Part shown: positions 11,901 to 20,729 of the stretch, piece by piece
How positions within the stretch are numbered: the stretch's first letter is position 1
How the letters are laid out: each line of letters starts with the position of its first letter
Assembly: GCF_037975245.1 (NCBI RefSeq)
Contig: NC_092561.1
Location: forward strand, 17,181,001 to 17,245,000
Length of the DNA stretch: 64,000 nt
Direction of reading: 5' to 3'
Source: Apostichopus japonicus
Taxonomy: Eukaryota > Echinodermata > Holothuroidea > Aspidochirotida > Stichopodidae
Program-made: the position numbers and the translations under genes
Notes under the pieces: model-generated
What the model saw: the letters and a program-made list of their open reading frames with translations, nothing else
What the model was told of the DNA's origin: nothing
Database searches by the model: none

Positions 11901-14900
11901 CTCAACCAAAAAGAAACGTCTCATGCCGGTAATTTGACCTAGTTTCGAATGCGGTGTAACAGAGGTGTTAAACACCACCATCGGTCCCAGAAAATACACA
12001 CACAGCTTCCTACCGTCGGTAATTAGACACTAGTGTACAGTCAGTACATACAGCTGCGGTCAATACCCGCAGCACAGTGTACAAACGGTACAGCGATGGT
12101 CATCTCAGGTCCAGCTAAAGATAACAAGGTATCACGTTTCATTATTGTCTGCATTTTGTAGCGACACGAACAAAACGTCACTTGCAAGCAACAGAAAGTT
12201 AACTTTTTCATATGGCCGCACGCGGCTTTGGGCGAATCTTCAATGCATTTAATGTGTTATTTGTTTTCATAGTGTATGCTCGGGATTTTACCTGCCTGAG
12301 TAGTGATCCCCTGATAGATTCATCAGCGTCCTCTCACCTATTTGGAATCGGCCGTGACCAACCTCCTATCAAGTTTGAGCGTTACTCGCCTTACGGCGAA
12401 CTGCAAGAGTTGACTGGTGGGAACCAGACAATGATTGCAAATGATATCGAGAAAATGGAAATCCCACCTGGCACAGGACATCATACAGACACGAGGACAG
12501 GAGTGTTTGCTTGTACATCATCTACCAACGGCTCTGCCCAGATTTTGGTTATTAACCATAGAAAACATAGTAGTAAGTTGAACCAGTTTGTTTATCTAAA
12601 GACCCAGCTGCATGTTATTTGTCCGCCACTCTTGTTGGTAAATAGATGACCATGACAAAGTCATATTGTTTGCTTTCGTTGTTATGGCGCAAATATAATT
12701 CATATCAAGAGAGCCTATGGCAGTAGCTTTCCAAACTAATATCAACATTTAGTTATTAGACACTCTAAAGCACGAATGAGCATTTGAATGTTTTAACTGT
12801 CATTAACAAGCATTTATCGACAGTATAGCAACAATTTGTAGGCTCAGTTTGCTACATATTTCAGCAAACGTGTTGCTATCGAAGATTGGGTGAACACAAT
12901 TTTCCATTTTGGTACATGAATTCACCAAACGCCGCCGTTGTGCAATTTCGTTTATAATTGTATTGACTGTCTGGCCTCTACAACGCTATGATACTGTTAT
13001 ATGTTTCAAAATAATCATTCAGTCAATACAAGGAATAAAATATCTCATACTTTGGTTAACTACGATGTTATCAATATAGGAACATTGTGTTTGAAGTATA
13101 CGAGGTTTATAGTTTAGATGGAGATTGCGACATATTTTGTTTTGAAACTTCAAACCTTCATCGTCATTGATCAAGTGACTATTGACATTTTCTAACAATT
13201 GATACGTTTTAAAAAATCATTCAACCTTTTCACTAACACATTCCTTACTTCCTTGATATATGTGTCACCTTCAGTATTTTCGTCGGCATAATAGCTAAAA
13301 TGATTTCAGCAATATTGCAATCCGCTCTGACTTGTGATCTTTAACATTAGGATACTATCATCCACGTACGCAATACATTCTCAAACATGCACTTACTAGT
13401 CAGGATTAAAATCCACCGCATGGCCAGCGATCACGAGTACGTGCTACTTTGTGACATTAGGGTCAAGCGATCTTTGGTCCTCTACATTAATCGACCAAGT
13501 GTCAATTTCCAATAGTTCGATATCGTACAGGACAATTTTGTCATTTCTGTATGCGTGTAATGCTATTTTTCCATTTGAAATCTACATCGGACCTTTGAAC
13601 TTTCACTCGCTGACGTAGTTAACCAATAAGGTACGCTATCCCATGCCGAGGCACATGCCCACCAACTTTAAAGTCTGTTGAAATGTCTGCATTACGGTTA
13701 AGAAGAATGAGTTCACCACATTCAATCACAAACACACACGCACACCTCAAACGCACGCACCCTTTCCATATTATTGTGGTACGTTACCATGGTGCCTCCT
13801 TTTCTTTAAAGAATTATACTGTTCTATGGATTCAACATCTTTGGGAACGCGTTTACACAATTAATATGTGAAATAAAGTAGTTATATCGATACTATACTT
13901 ATTTAAATGTTCTTCTTCTTCCTCGCGCATTACTTTCTGATAGATGTCTTACCCGACGGATATGTCACAAAGACAGCAAGTGTGGGCGACACAGTCACTC
14001 TTCAAGTTATTTCACGATCAAACAAGATTAAATGGCGACATAATGGTCGAAAGGTTCTTCGATGGAAAGGAAGGGCAAGCGTTACTCTCTATAATGTGTC
14101 TATAGATGATGAAGGAATCTACGAGGCCTACACGTGTCTGCACAAGCCACACGCTTATATCCGATTGATCGTCAGACGTAAGCAATTCTAATGGCTAATT
14201 ATCACAATATGTGTATGCCAGACTTTCACGTATTTATTTTGGTTATTGTTGATTATGTGTATTTTACAATTAGTAATTATATTTGCTTCCAAAATCTAGA
14301 ACAGCTAGTTCCACCACTATTATTCATTTTGTCGAATATAAACAATTTCATTCATTCATTTTCAAGTATTGTTTCTCGACTTATGCTTAGAACACAATAC
14401 TGATAAGCTGAAACTAAAATAACTGTAGTTAAAGGGCATACAAATTTTCATCTGCTTAAAACTGGATTAGTTTTGTCGATACCCGACTTAAATGTTCTTT
14501 CTCTCAATAGGTTGTCCTCTGAACTTTGTTGGACATCAGTGTAACGATTACTGCGACTGTTACAATGGAGGTGTCTGTACAGACGAAGGAAAGTGCATTT
14601 GTCCACCAGGCTTTTCAGGGGCATTGTGTGATGGAGGTATTTTGGCAAATAGAGATAAGATTGTCTCATTTTATCATACAGAATCTATTTGCGTGATCGT
14701 AATGTAACTGCTGTATTTAGGTAATTTTTCTTAACCCTCACGTTTGTAGACAGAGAGAGAATGTGTCTCCGATGCATGGAATCACATACAATAATAATAA
14801 TAATTTATTTTATGAAACGTAAAATCCACAAAAGTGCTCTAAAACGCTATGTAACAGTGAATAAAAATAAATAAATGACACAAAATATGTAGTAAAACTG

Positions 14901-17900
14901 CAGAATAAAATACAATATAAATGAGTATGAGGAATAAAAAGCATGCACGTTTGGGTTTGTTGGAGTACTGCATATGAAATATAATTGAATACACAGTTTA
15001 TATATTACAGTAATACTGTCTAAATAGGTAGGTTTTCAGCTTCGACTTGAATGTTGTAAGACTAGAAACAGTTCTGAGTTCAGCTGGCAGCTTGTCTTGG
15101 TGATCGGCAGCTCCAGACGACTCTGACCAGCAGACCGTAGGGCTAATAATCCAATGATCCATTTTGCAATGTTATATGTTTTACATCAAATATATTTAGA
15201 ATGTAGATAGCCAAAACTTTAAGTTAAAAGTTAGAGTTTCAAGGTTTATAGGATTGTATCAAGTTCATGCTTTCTCACAAGACTTGAAAAACATTTAATC
15301 CCTGGTCATTGGTAACTTGTCATACTCACCCAACCAAGTGTGCACAATTCAAACAGGGGCTCTCGTGTCACTAGAGTGCGCCATATCAACGTGTCATCTG
15401 TATAAAGAAAGGAAATTGAGATAAAGTACCCTTGTCAATGTATAATCTGGCCAGGACTGGAAGTGGTAATCCTTAGATACATTTGAATACGATGCCCATT
15501 TAACCTGATTAAGGATAAAACAAAAATATATTTCCTGATTTGTCATTACATTATAAGTTCGTGGACCAGATTGCTTTGGAGAAGACTGCCAGTTTAGCTG
15601 CTCGGATCAGCCTCTCTCTGAAGAAGGATTTGAAGGAAGCTGTGGTGGCGAATTATTTTGTCTCCCTGATCCATACGGATGCTCTTGCTATCCTGGATTT
15701 CACGGCTTAGGGTGCACAGAGGGTAATAAATTCCAGCACTCAAATCGTGTACAAACATATTTTCTCCGGAAGTTTCAATATAATTTACGATTGACATCGA
15801 ACAGTTATTACCACAAATCAAATAAAACCATATTTTAGAAGAATCTACTTATTACAAGCTTTTCCTTTTTATTCAATAAGTTGAATATTTAGGCTTAATC
15901 CTCCAAAAAATTAACATAAAAGTTTTACTTTTGCCTGGATAGACGTATGTAGGAAAATTCTTTGCTAAAACCCAAGACAACATCTGAGCGCCTGGAATTG
16001 ATTGTAAATGTATCATTGTTAAAAGAAGGTTACTCTCTCCTTAAATCTTTCTGCTTTGTTTATTATCCATTGCTTAAAAAGACATAGATACATGAATTTA
16101 CATTTTTGATGACAGAATGTGAGCCAGGTACATTTGGAGCAGACTGTCTTCAGACGTGCCACTGTTCCGAAGGATCTACATGCGACAATAAAATGGGCAC
16201 CTGCTCCCCGGCAATATGCGAAGAAGGATGGACTGGCGAAAATTGTAACGGTAAGAAGTTACAATATTACACTCGTGCTTTCTACTCGTGTCTTTAGAAA
16301 TCAAAATGTGAAACAAGCATATAGTGTAATTATCTAAATTGTGGGATTTAATGTGTATGTGTGTGGCGTGAGTATGTGGGTTCTTCCTTCAGTTACGTGG
16401 TTAATGTGCTTTCCTTCAAGACCTACTGCAGAAGCGTAACCTCAAAGAATTCATGTTCATGAATAAGAACTACGCATGTCAGAAGGAACGTTCTAAATGC
16501 ATGACTGATATCTCAATTCAACTATTCGTTGGGTTTCCTTAAACAAATTCATAAGACTTATTCTACCACCATTTTATATATTTTCTATTCGAATACTTCT
16601 CTTTACCGATACAAATGTTAAACCATGTAATAAATGCACTGGGTTAACACCTACATTGCTAGCCAATCTTTATCACCTCTTCCAACACATCGCTCTATAG
16701 TGGTGAATTGATGTTGATAAAGTAATGTTCTCATGTTTAAACCCTTTCATAATTTTTCAGAGAGAATCAGTTGCAGACATGAACCATGTTTGAACGGCGG
16801 GACATGTGAAACAAACTTTGGATTTGAAGGATATAATTGCAACTGTCCTGTTGGTTTCATCGGTTTTAACTGTGAATTAATTGGTAAGTATTTGCTGAGC
16901 AAGTATCCACAGGAGGTCGAGAACCAGGTCAGTCGACCTCATACATTAACGGGACATACATGGAAATGAGAAATTATTAGTTTCATCAGGTACCGAGACA
17001 ACATCACTCCGACCCATGTGCGGATTTACCTGCTGGCTTATTGGATCGAAACTGGTGGGTCGTTGGGTACCCATCGCGGAAGATGCAGAAGATGCAGAGT
17101 TTCCAAACATCGTGCTCGATTTAAAGCAGCATTTTGCGTCCTTTTCTATGCATGTTTTTTCTCAACCTCACTGATTCCACGATACCATAACGACATACAT
17201 AACTAGCTTATCTATTCAAATCTTACTTCAAATGGTGGCATAAAAGTCGAAAAATTTACACATTTCAACTCGAAAATATTTTCCGTTGGGATCCAAATAA
17301 ACCTCGCCCATAATATGAATATTTAAAAGCTACGAACGTCACTAGCCAATACGTAATACGACACCATGCTTGATTGTGTAGATTGTCTATGGCAGTTGTA
17401 CCAGGGAGCTAATAGAGTCCAGCTCGCTGGTTGTACTAAGTTACCATCTCGAAGTTTTGAATCTATTTTTAGCAACGGCTCATAATTTAACCTGCATCTC
17501 TGAGTGGTTGAATTCAAACAAGTTGGTTGGGTGAACTGTATGCGATTATTATTAAATGTGTAATTTATCGGTGGACACTTTTCTCATTATTTGCAAATGT
17601 CCTCAATTACTTGCCAATTCACGCTTTTGACAGGGAAAACTTGGCTAATATCTAAGTTTGCTGTTTCGTGATTGATATATGTAAAAAACTCGATAAACTT
17701 GTCAAAAAGGTGGAAAACGGCGAAAAAACACAAAATGCTGCTTTAAGGACACACCGCCTACGTTTGGATCCCGTGTCCCGTAAGCGTTCTGTGACTCCTC
17801 TTGTCATGCCTGATTATGTTATACCAGGTACAAGCCTAGAGAAGGGGTGCATATAATCAACTTCAATACGATATGATGCGACACATATGTTCTAGGTCAG

Positions 17901-20653
17901 ATTACCGGCATTAGACGTTTCTTTTTGCGCGAGTCTTCACACCCTTTAATGTTACTCCGCTCTAATGTTATTCCGCTTGACATGTTAACCAGGTACTTGC
18001 TCCTGTCAGGGAACCTGCAATCTGGAAGAGAACTTGATCAATACACCTAACTACCCGGCAGAGTATGGCAATTTTGAAGATTGTTCGTATCAATTCTCCG
18101 TACCGGCTGGGTATTTTGTCAATGTTACATTCCTGGCTTTCAACTTGGAATCCCCCTGTTCTTATGATAAACTTGTGGTAAGTTTGTTGCCATGGAGATT
18201 GATTGCTTATCATAATTAACCCTGAAACATGTCAGCAAGAGGGGATGGGGGGGGGGTATCATATCTAAACAAATTTGTTTTTTGTTGTTGTCGTTGACCA
18301 CTTTTGAGGCCGAAAAAACATTATCTTATAACACTTAACATCTCATATTAGATTTTGAACGTTTGGCTTTCTTAAAGAAGCCATCATCATCAATGAATTC
18401 TAGCTTTAAAGACAAAATGTTCATTCTACATGTATAGTAGCCCTTATATTTCAAGCGGAATATCTTGGCAAATCTGAACATTTATAGAGACAGCACTAGC
18501 ACTGAAATATTTATTATGTAATATGACATCGATACTACAATTCTGCCAAAAAGTAATCTTGTGAGAGTGAATAAAAAAATTGAAATTGAAAAGGATAACA
18601 TAGCACCAAATAGATATAATGCACACTAACCTAATTAATAACAACCTTAAATAGTAATTACCTAATTGATTACTTATTGCAGATTTTTGATGGTACAGAC
18701 AACATGGCTCCAGAAATTGCTGAACTATGTGGACCCATCCTTCCTAATCCTGTTTTCACGACCGGACGTGACGTGTACATGGAATTTACGACAGATGAGA
18801 GTGTTACTCATACAGGATTTTTGGCGGCAATAACAGCTACAAACATAGGTAAATCGAGAGAGGAAAGAAAAATTGAACTGATTTTGGAAGCTATATTTCT
18901 CGCTTATAGGAAAACTATGGTGACGGGAGGGAGAGGGTGGGTTTGGGAAGGTCGTGGCGAGAGGCGGGGGGGGGGGGGTTAATAATAGATTGAAAACATT
19001 TTACTTTGTTAATAAATATAATGGGGTAATGATATAAACATAAACTGACTGGAAAACTCATACAGAACGAGATATCTTCTGTTTTGGAAGGGAACAGAGG
19101 TTTATTTTTCTTTCCCTTAGGTCACAGGTTTGAATTTCTTACTAGAGAAATGAAAACATATTTACTCTCTCGAAACTTGTCTTTTTCATTATTTTGTAAC
19201 AAATCCATTTTCCTTATCCTCTATAGTTAATAATAATTAAAATTAAACTATATATATATATATATATAAATATAAATATATTATTATTATATTTTCAACA
19301 GTTGCTACGCCACCTCCTCCAACTAGCCTTGGACCGAATACCCAGACGATACCGTCTCTTTACTATTGTGATAACTTTTACACCGATCCTGCTAATGATC
19401 AAGTAACTTCACCAAACTGGCCCAGTAATTATTCTTCTAATGCTGATTGTGGCAATACCATCCAAGCACCACAGGGAAGCACCATTACACTAACATTCCT
19501 GGCATTTGAACTTGAGGGGGGTGGTACCGATTGTCCGTACGATACTGTTACGGTAAGTCATTAATTCCAATTGGTTAGATTTCAAGCTGATTCGCGACTC
19601 TCGAATTAATGAGATTCAAATGTTGTCAAAGGTTATTTGTCCCTAGAGAAATATGGAAACTGTAATCAAACTTTACATCTCATTTCAACATTAACCTGAG
19701 TGAGTGTTAGGGACGTTGGTATGACGTCAGTCCCTTAGCCACTTATAACTCAGAGTCGGTCAAGTTTAAGGGATGGCAATAGTTCAATTACCACAGTGAT
19801 TGTTATGGACGTTGGTATCACTTCAGTCCCGTAGCCACCTATAACTCAGAGTCAGTCCGGTTTAAGGGATTACAGTAGGCACATAAGTCAATTTAATTTG
19901 TTATAGTCATTGAAAACAGCAAATATCACACTTGGTTGATTTTCAATACCAGCTTTTGAGAAATTAACCTGTATGTAACACTTATCACACTGCCATAAAA
20001 AAATCGAGAGGAATCGAAACACATGATTTACTAATAAAAGAACAATAAAATATAAGTATGTACATAATGCATATTACTCCCCCTTGGGGTTGGTGAAATA
20101 GTTTAACAAATGAAGAAAATGCGTTAAAGACTTCGTTTCTGACACTTACCATACCTATATAGCTAACAAACTTTAAGTTCACCAGCATCATTTTTTCCAA
20201 TTATGATAACTAAACGAGATGACAACGTAGAAATGCAGACTAATGTCATCTTCTCAGTTTGAAACATGATTGAGTCATCAATAAATAATTTTCATAATTC
20301 AAAAACGAGTCAATTGAATCTCGTCACTGTCGTTGGTAACTCACAAAATAGTAAACATCCATTTCCATTGATTTGTGTATAGAAACCAGAGAATGAGAAA
20401 TCTGGTTTTCCCTTCAAGTTCGGTTTTTTTCTTCTTCACACATTCTGATGCTGTTTATTTCCTTATTTTTTCCTCAACTTGACAGATTTACGAAGGTAAT
20501 TCTGTCCAAGATCCAATACTTGCAGGACCTTTCTGTGGTGACGAAGTCATTCCATCGAACGTGACGTCAACGGGTAACCTGATGTATGTGCACTTCGTGT
20601 CAGATTATTCTGTCCAAAATCCCGGTTTTCGGGCTACGTTTGAATTTATGTAA
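8788..20653 (+). CDS. Gene A: secreted Tie-like Ig/EGF/CUB protein (complete, 11 exons)
   Basis: Join: 8788-8839, 12273-12572, 13944-14177, 14511-14636, 15558-15722, 16116-16250, 16761-16883, 17993-18177, 18683-18848, 19302-19552, 20486-20653. This is 1905 bases, 634 residues plus stop. Reading phase is consistent across every GT-AG junction. Order: signal peptide 1-18, Ig1 18-118, Ig2 118-195, EGF1 196-237, EGF2 238-292, EGF3 293-337, EGF4 338-378, CUB1 379-495, CUB2 496-634. Ig1-Ig2-EGF1-3 matches the N-terminal ligand-binding part of Tie receptors (IGRD, RLIVRRC and [11 protein letters not shown] motifs). No fibronectin repeats, membrane helix or kinase follow; the last codons close CUB2. 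The product should be extracellular, and binding of an angiopoietin-like ligand is inference. All splice calls are by eye. An extra small exon between 16883 and 17993 cannot be excluded. Confidence 0.85.
8894..8982. repeat. (TA)n microsatellite at the start of gene A intron 1
   Basis: About 44 uninterrupted TA units, roughly 55 bases after the exon 1 donor. Copy 2 has a longer (TA)n at the same place. Reading frames of alternating Tyr and Ile across it are artefacts. Confidence 0.95.
9287..9650. mobile_element. TTAA-type MITE, copy m1 (in gene A intron 1)
   Basis: Ends TTAAAGGCATTGAAGACTC and, inverted, GAGTCTTCACACCCTTTAA. The sequence including terminal TTAA is 364 bases. It is absent from the matching place in copy 2 (about 37885-37900), although that site also shows a small deletion. 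A full second copy lies in opposite orientation at 11885-12252 and a 55-base fragment at 17895. It has no coding capacity. TTAA targets are typical of piggyBac- and Kolobok-mobilised MITEs. Confidence 0.85.
10191..10244 (+). repeat. 27 bp direct duplication
   Basis: TCCGATTTCTTCCAAAGAGC begins at 10191 and again at 10218, period 27. Copy 2 has a single unit near 40679, so this is a recent local slippage or duplication in intron 1 of gene A. Confidence 0.85.
11885..12252. mobile_element. TTAA-type MITE, copy m2 (abuts gene A exon 2)
   Basis: This is the reverse complement of the MITE at 9287-9650 with scattered differences. The right end reads AATCTTCAATGCATTTAA at 12252. The left end is eroded (TTGAAGCGTGTGTAGACTC). 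Copy 2 has the empty site at about 53322-53330. The element ends only 20 bases before exon 2, so it supplies sequence next to the acceptor, probably including the branch-point region. It also supplies an in-frame ATG at 12212. Confidence 0.85.
12273..12572 (+). CDS. Gene A exon 2: Ig-like domain 1 (Tie Ig1 type)
   Basis: 300 bases, acceptor TTTTCATAG, donor AGTA|GTAAGT, phase 1 at both ends. The Ig cysteines lie in FTCLSS and VFACTSS. The segment FGIGRDQ corresponds to the IGRD of vertebrate Tie Ig1. There is one possible N-glycosylation site (NQT). Against gene B exon 2 there are seven replacement and five silent differences. Confidence 0.85.
13944..14177 (+). CDS. Gene A exon 3: Ig-like domain 2
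   Basis: 234 bases, phase 1-1. It shows the Ig features VTLQV, IKWRHNG (core Trp) and DDEGIYEAY (the D-x-G-x-Y motif of the F strand). It ends RLIVRR, which also ends Ig2 of vertebrate Tie. The canonical B-strand cysteine is missing, as in Tie Ig2. Gene B differs by five replacement and five silent changes. Confidence 0.85.
14511..14636 (+). CDS. Gene A exon 4: EGF domain 1 (Tie EGF1 type)
   Basis: 126 bases, phase 1-1, acceptor CTCTCAATAG. One laminin-like EGF unit with [13 protein letters not shown] and [13 protein letters not shown]. The CICPPGF stretch also occurs in Tie EGF1. Gene B has Val for Asp in the CDC segment and Ala for Ser in GFSG. Confidence 0.85.
14788..15148 (-). mobile_element. 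5'-truncated LINE, 3' end only (gene A intron 4)
   Basis: Absent from copy 2 (empty site near 55850). On the minus strand, 15148 to about 15020 encodes a degraded reverse-transcriptase tail with [21 protein letters not shown]-like sequence. A 3' UTR and a terminal (ATT)n tract at 14790-14805 follow. This is the usual shape of a truncated CR1/L2-type insertion. Confidence 0.7.
15329..15500 (-). repeat. Degenerate family A SINE (copy 1)
   Basis: Aligns with the SINE at 1-281 (GTGTGCACAATTCAA, ATAAAGTACCCTTGTC, ATCTGGCCAGGACTGG). The B box is mutated. It is shared with copy 2 at 56037-56229, so it inserted before the duplication. Confidence 0.7.
15558..15722 (+). CDS. Gene A exon 5: EGF domain 2 (Tie EGF2 type)
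   Basis: 165 bases, phase 1-1. It contains [20 protein letters not shown]. The core [11 protein letters not shown] is the most diagnostic Tie motif seen here, because it is identical in vertebrate Tie2 EGF2. Gene B differs by Pro to Leu and Glu to Lys before the motif and three silent changes. Confidence 0.9.
16116..16250 (+). CDS. Gene A exon 6: EGF domain 3 (Tie EGF3 type)
   Basis: 135 bases, phase 1-1, donor AACG|GTAAGA. It encodes [16 protein letters not shown] and GWTGENC, matching the H/EPGFYGPDC pattern of Tie EGF3. Gene B has one replacement (Lys to Gln) and two silent changes. Confidence 0.87.
16761..16883 (+). CDS. Gene A exon 7: EGF domain 4
   Basis: 123 bases, phase 1-1, acceptor AATTTTTCAG. 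A classical [15 protein letters not shown] and [13 protein letters not shown] fourth EGF of this type is not part of vertebrate Tie. This is the last exon shared with gene B, which has Ser for Phe in GFNC. Confidence 0.88.
17121..17746. mobile_element. 618 bp TTAA-target TIR element with exact empty site
   Basis: TTAA (17121-17124), then AGCAGCATTTTG at 17125, and the inverted CAAAATGCTGCT ending at 17742, then TTAA (17743-17746). Copy 2 has the clean empty site CTCGATTTAAGGACAC near 57897. The insertion is therefore specific to gene A intron 7 and has a defined target duplication. There is no transposase. The 62-codon frame over 17668-17856 is half element, half flank and is not a gene. Confidence 0.9.
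17895..17949. mobile_element. 55 bp terminal fragment of the TTAA MITE, at the homology breakpoint
   Basis: GGTCAGATTACCGGCATTAG through GCGCGAGTCTTCACACCCTTTAA matches the right end of the MITE at 9287-9650. The rest of the element is missing. Copy 1/copy 2 homology stops exactly at its left edge. The first CUB exon starts 43 bases after its right edge. Confidence 0.85.
17993..18177 (+). CDS. Gene A exon 8: CUB domain 1, N-terminal half
   Basis: 185 bases, phase 1 to 0. It contains [18 protein letters not shown] (CUB start motif) and ends YDKLV. It is split from the next exon at the usual CUB position before IFDG. No counterpart exists in gene B. Confidence 0.88.
18683..18848 (+). CDS. Gene A exon 9: CUB domain 1, C-terminal half
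   Basis: 166 bases, phase 0 to 1. Starts IFDGTDN, has ELCGP and the acidic [12 protein letters not shown] segment typical of CUB domains that bind calcium. The donor is CATAG|GTAAAT. Confidence 0.88.
19302..19552 (+). CDS. Gene A exon 10: proline linker and CUB domain 2, N-terminal half
   Basis: 251 bases, phase 1 to 0, acceptor ATTTTCAACAG. A linker [12 protein letters not shown] precedes CUB2 ([15 protein letters not shown], ending CPYDTVT). The donor is TTACG|GTAAGT. Confidence 0.87.
19701..19880 (+). repeat. Two-copy ~96 bp tandem repeat in gene A intron 10
   Basis: GGACGTTGGTAT recurs at 19711 and 19807, with CTATAACTCAGAGTC and TTTAAGGGAT in both units. Period is 96 bases with several substitutions. 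No coding role is seen. Confidence 0.8.
20486..20653 (+). CDS. Gene A exon 11: CUB domain 2 end and stop
   Basis: 168 bases, phase 0, acceptor CTTGACAG. It encodes [17 protein letters not shown] and [11 protein letters not shown], then TAA at 20651-20653. The stop comes right after the last CUB strand. There is no hydrophobic tail, so neither a membrane span nor a GPI signal is encoded here. Confidence 0.88.
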   Translation: MYEGNSVQDPILAGPFCGDEVIPSNVTSTGNLMYVHFVSDYSVQNPGFRATFEFM

Positions 20654-20717
20654 TTAGTGAGCGTTTGTCATCAAGGAGTCCATTCTAAAAACGTGACGAA
20701 TCTTATTTCTTTTGCTC

Positions 20718-20723
20718 AATAAA
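20718..20723 (+). terminator. Candidate polyadenylation signal of gene A
   Basis: AATAAA 65 bases after the stop codon, the first such hexamer downstream. It implies a very short 3' UTR if used. Confidence 0.6.
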
Positions 20724-20729
20724 CAGTAA

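Larger units (their letters stand above)
282..17894 (+). repeat. Tandem duplication, copy 1
   Basis: Homology with copy 2 (about 23512-58050) begins at the shared CACTGTAATGATATCTTCC and stays collinear through the upstream block, the satellite array, gene A exon 1 and exons 2-7. It stops at about 17894, immediately before a MITE fragment. Insertions unique to this copy are at 9287-9650, 11885-12252, 14788-15148 and 17125-17742. The family A SINE at 1-281 abuts the left edge, so the true left boundary could lie outside the window. Confidence 0.92.

Noticed and set aside
17733-17840. Possible extra exon between EGF4 and CUB1 ([15 protein letters not shown] frame)
   Set aside because: The start of the frame lies in the TTAA element. 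No acceptor/donor pair keeps phase 1-1, and the copy 2 equivalent has no better splice context. It is left as a low-probability option.
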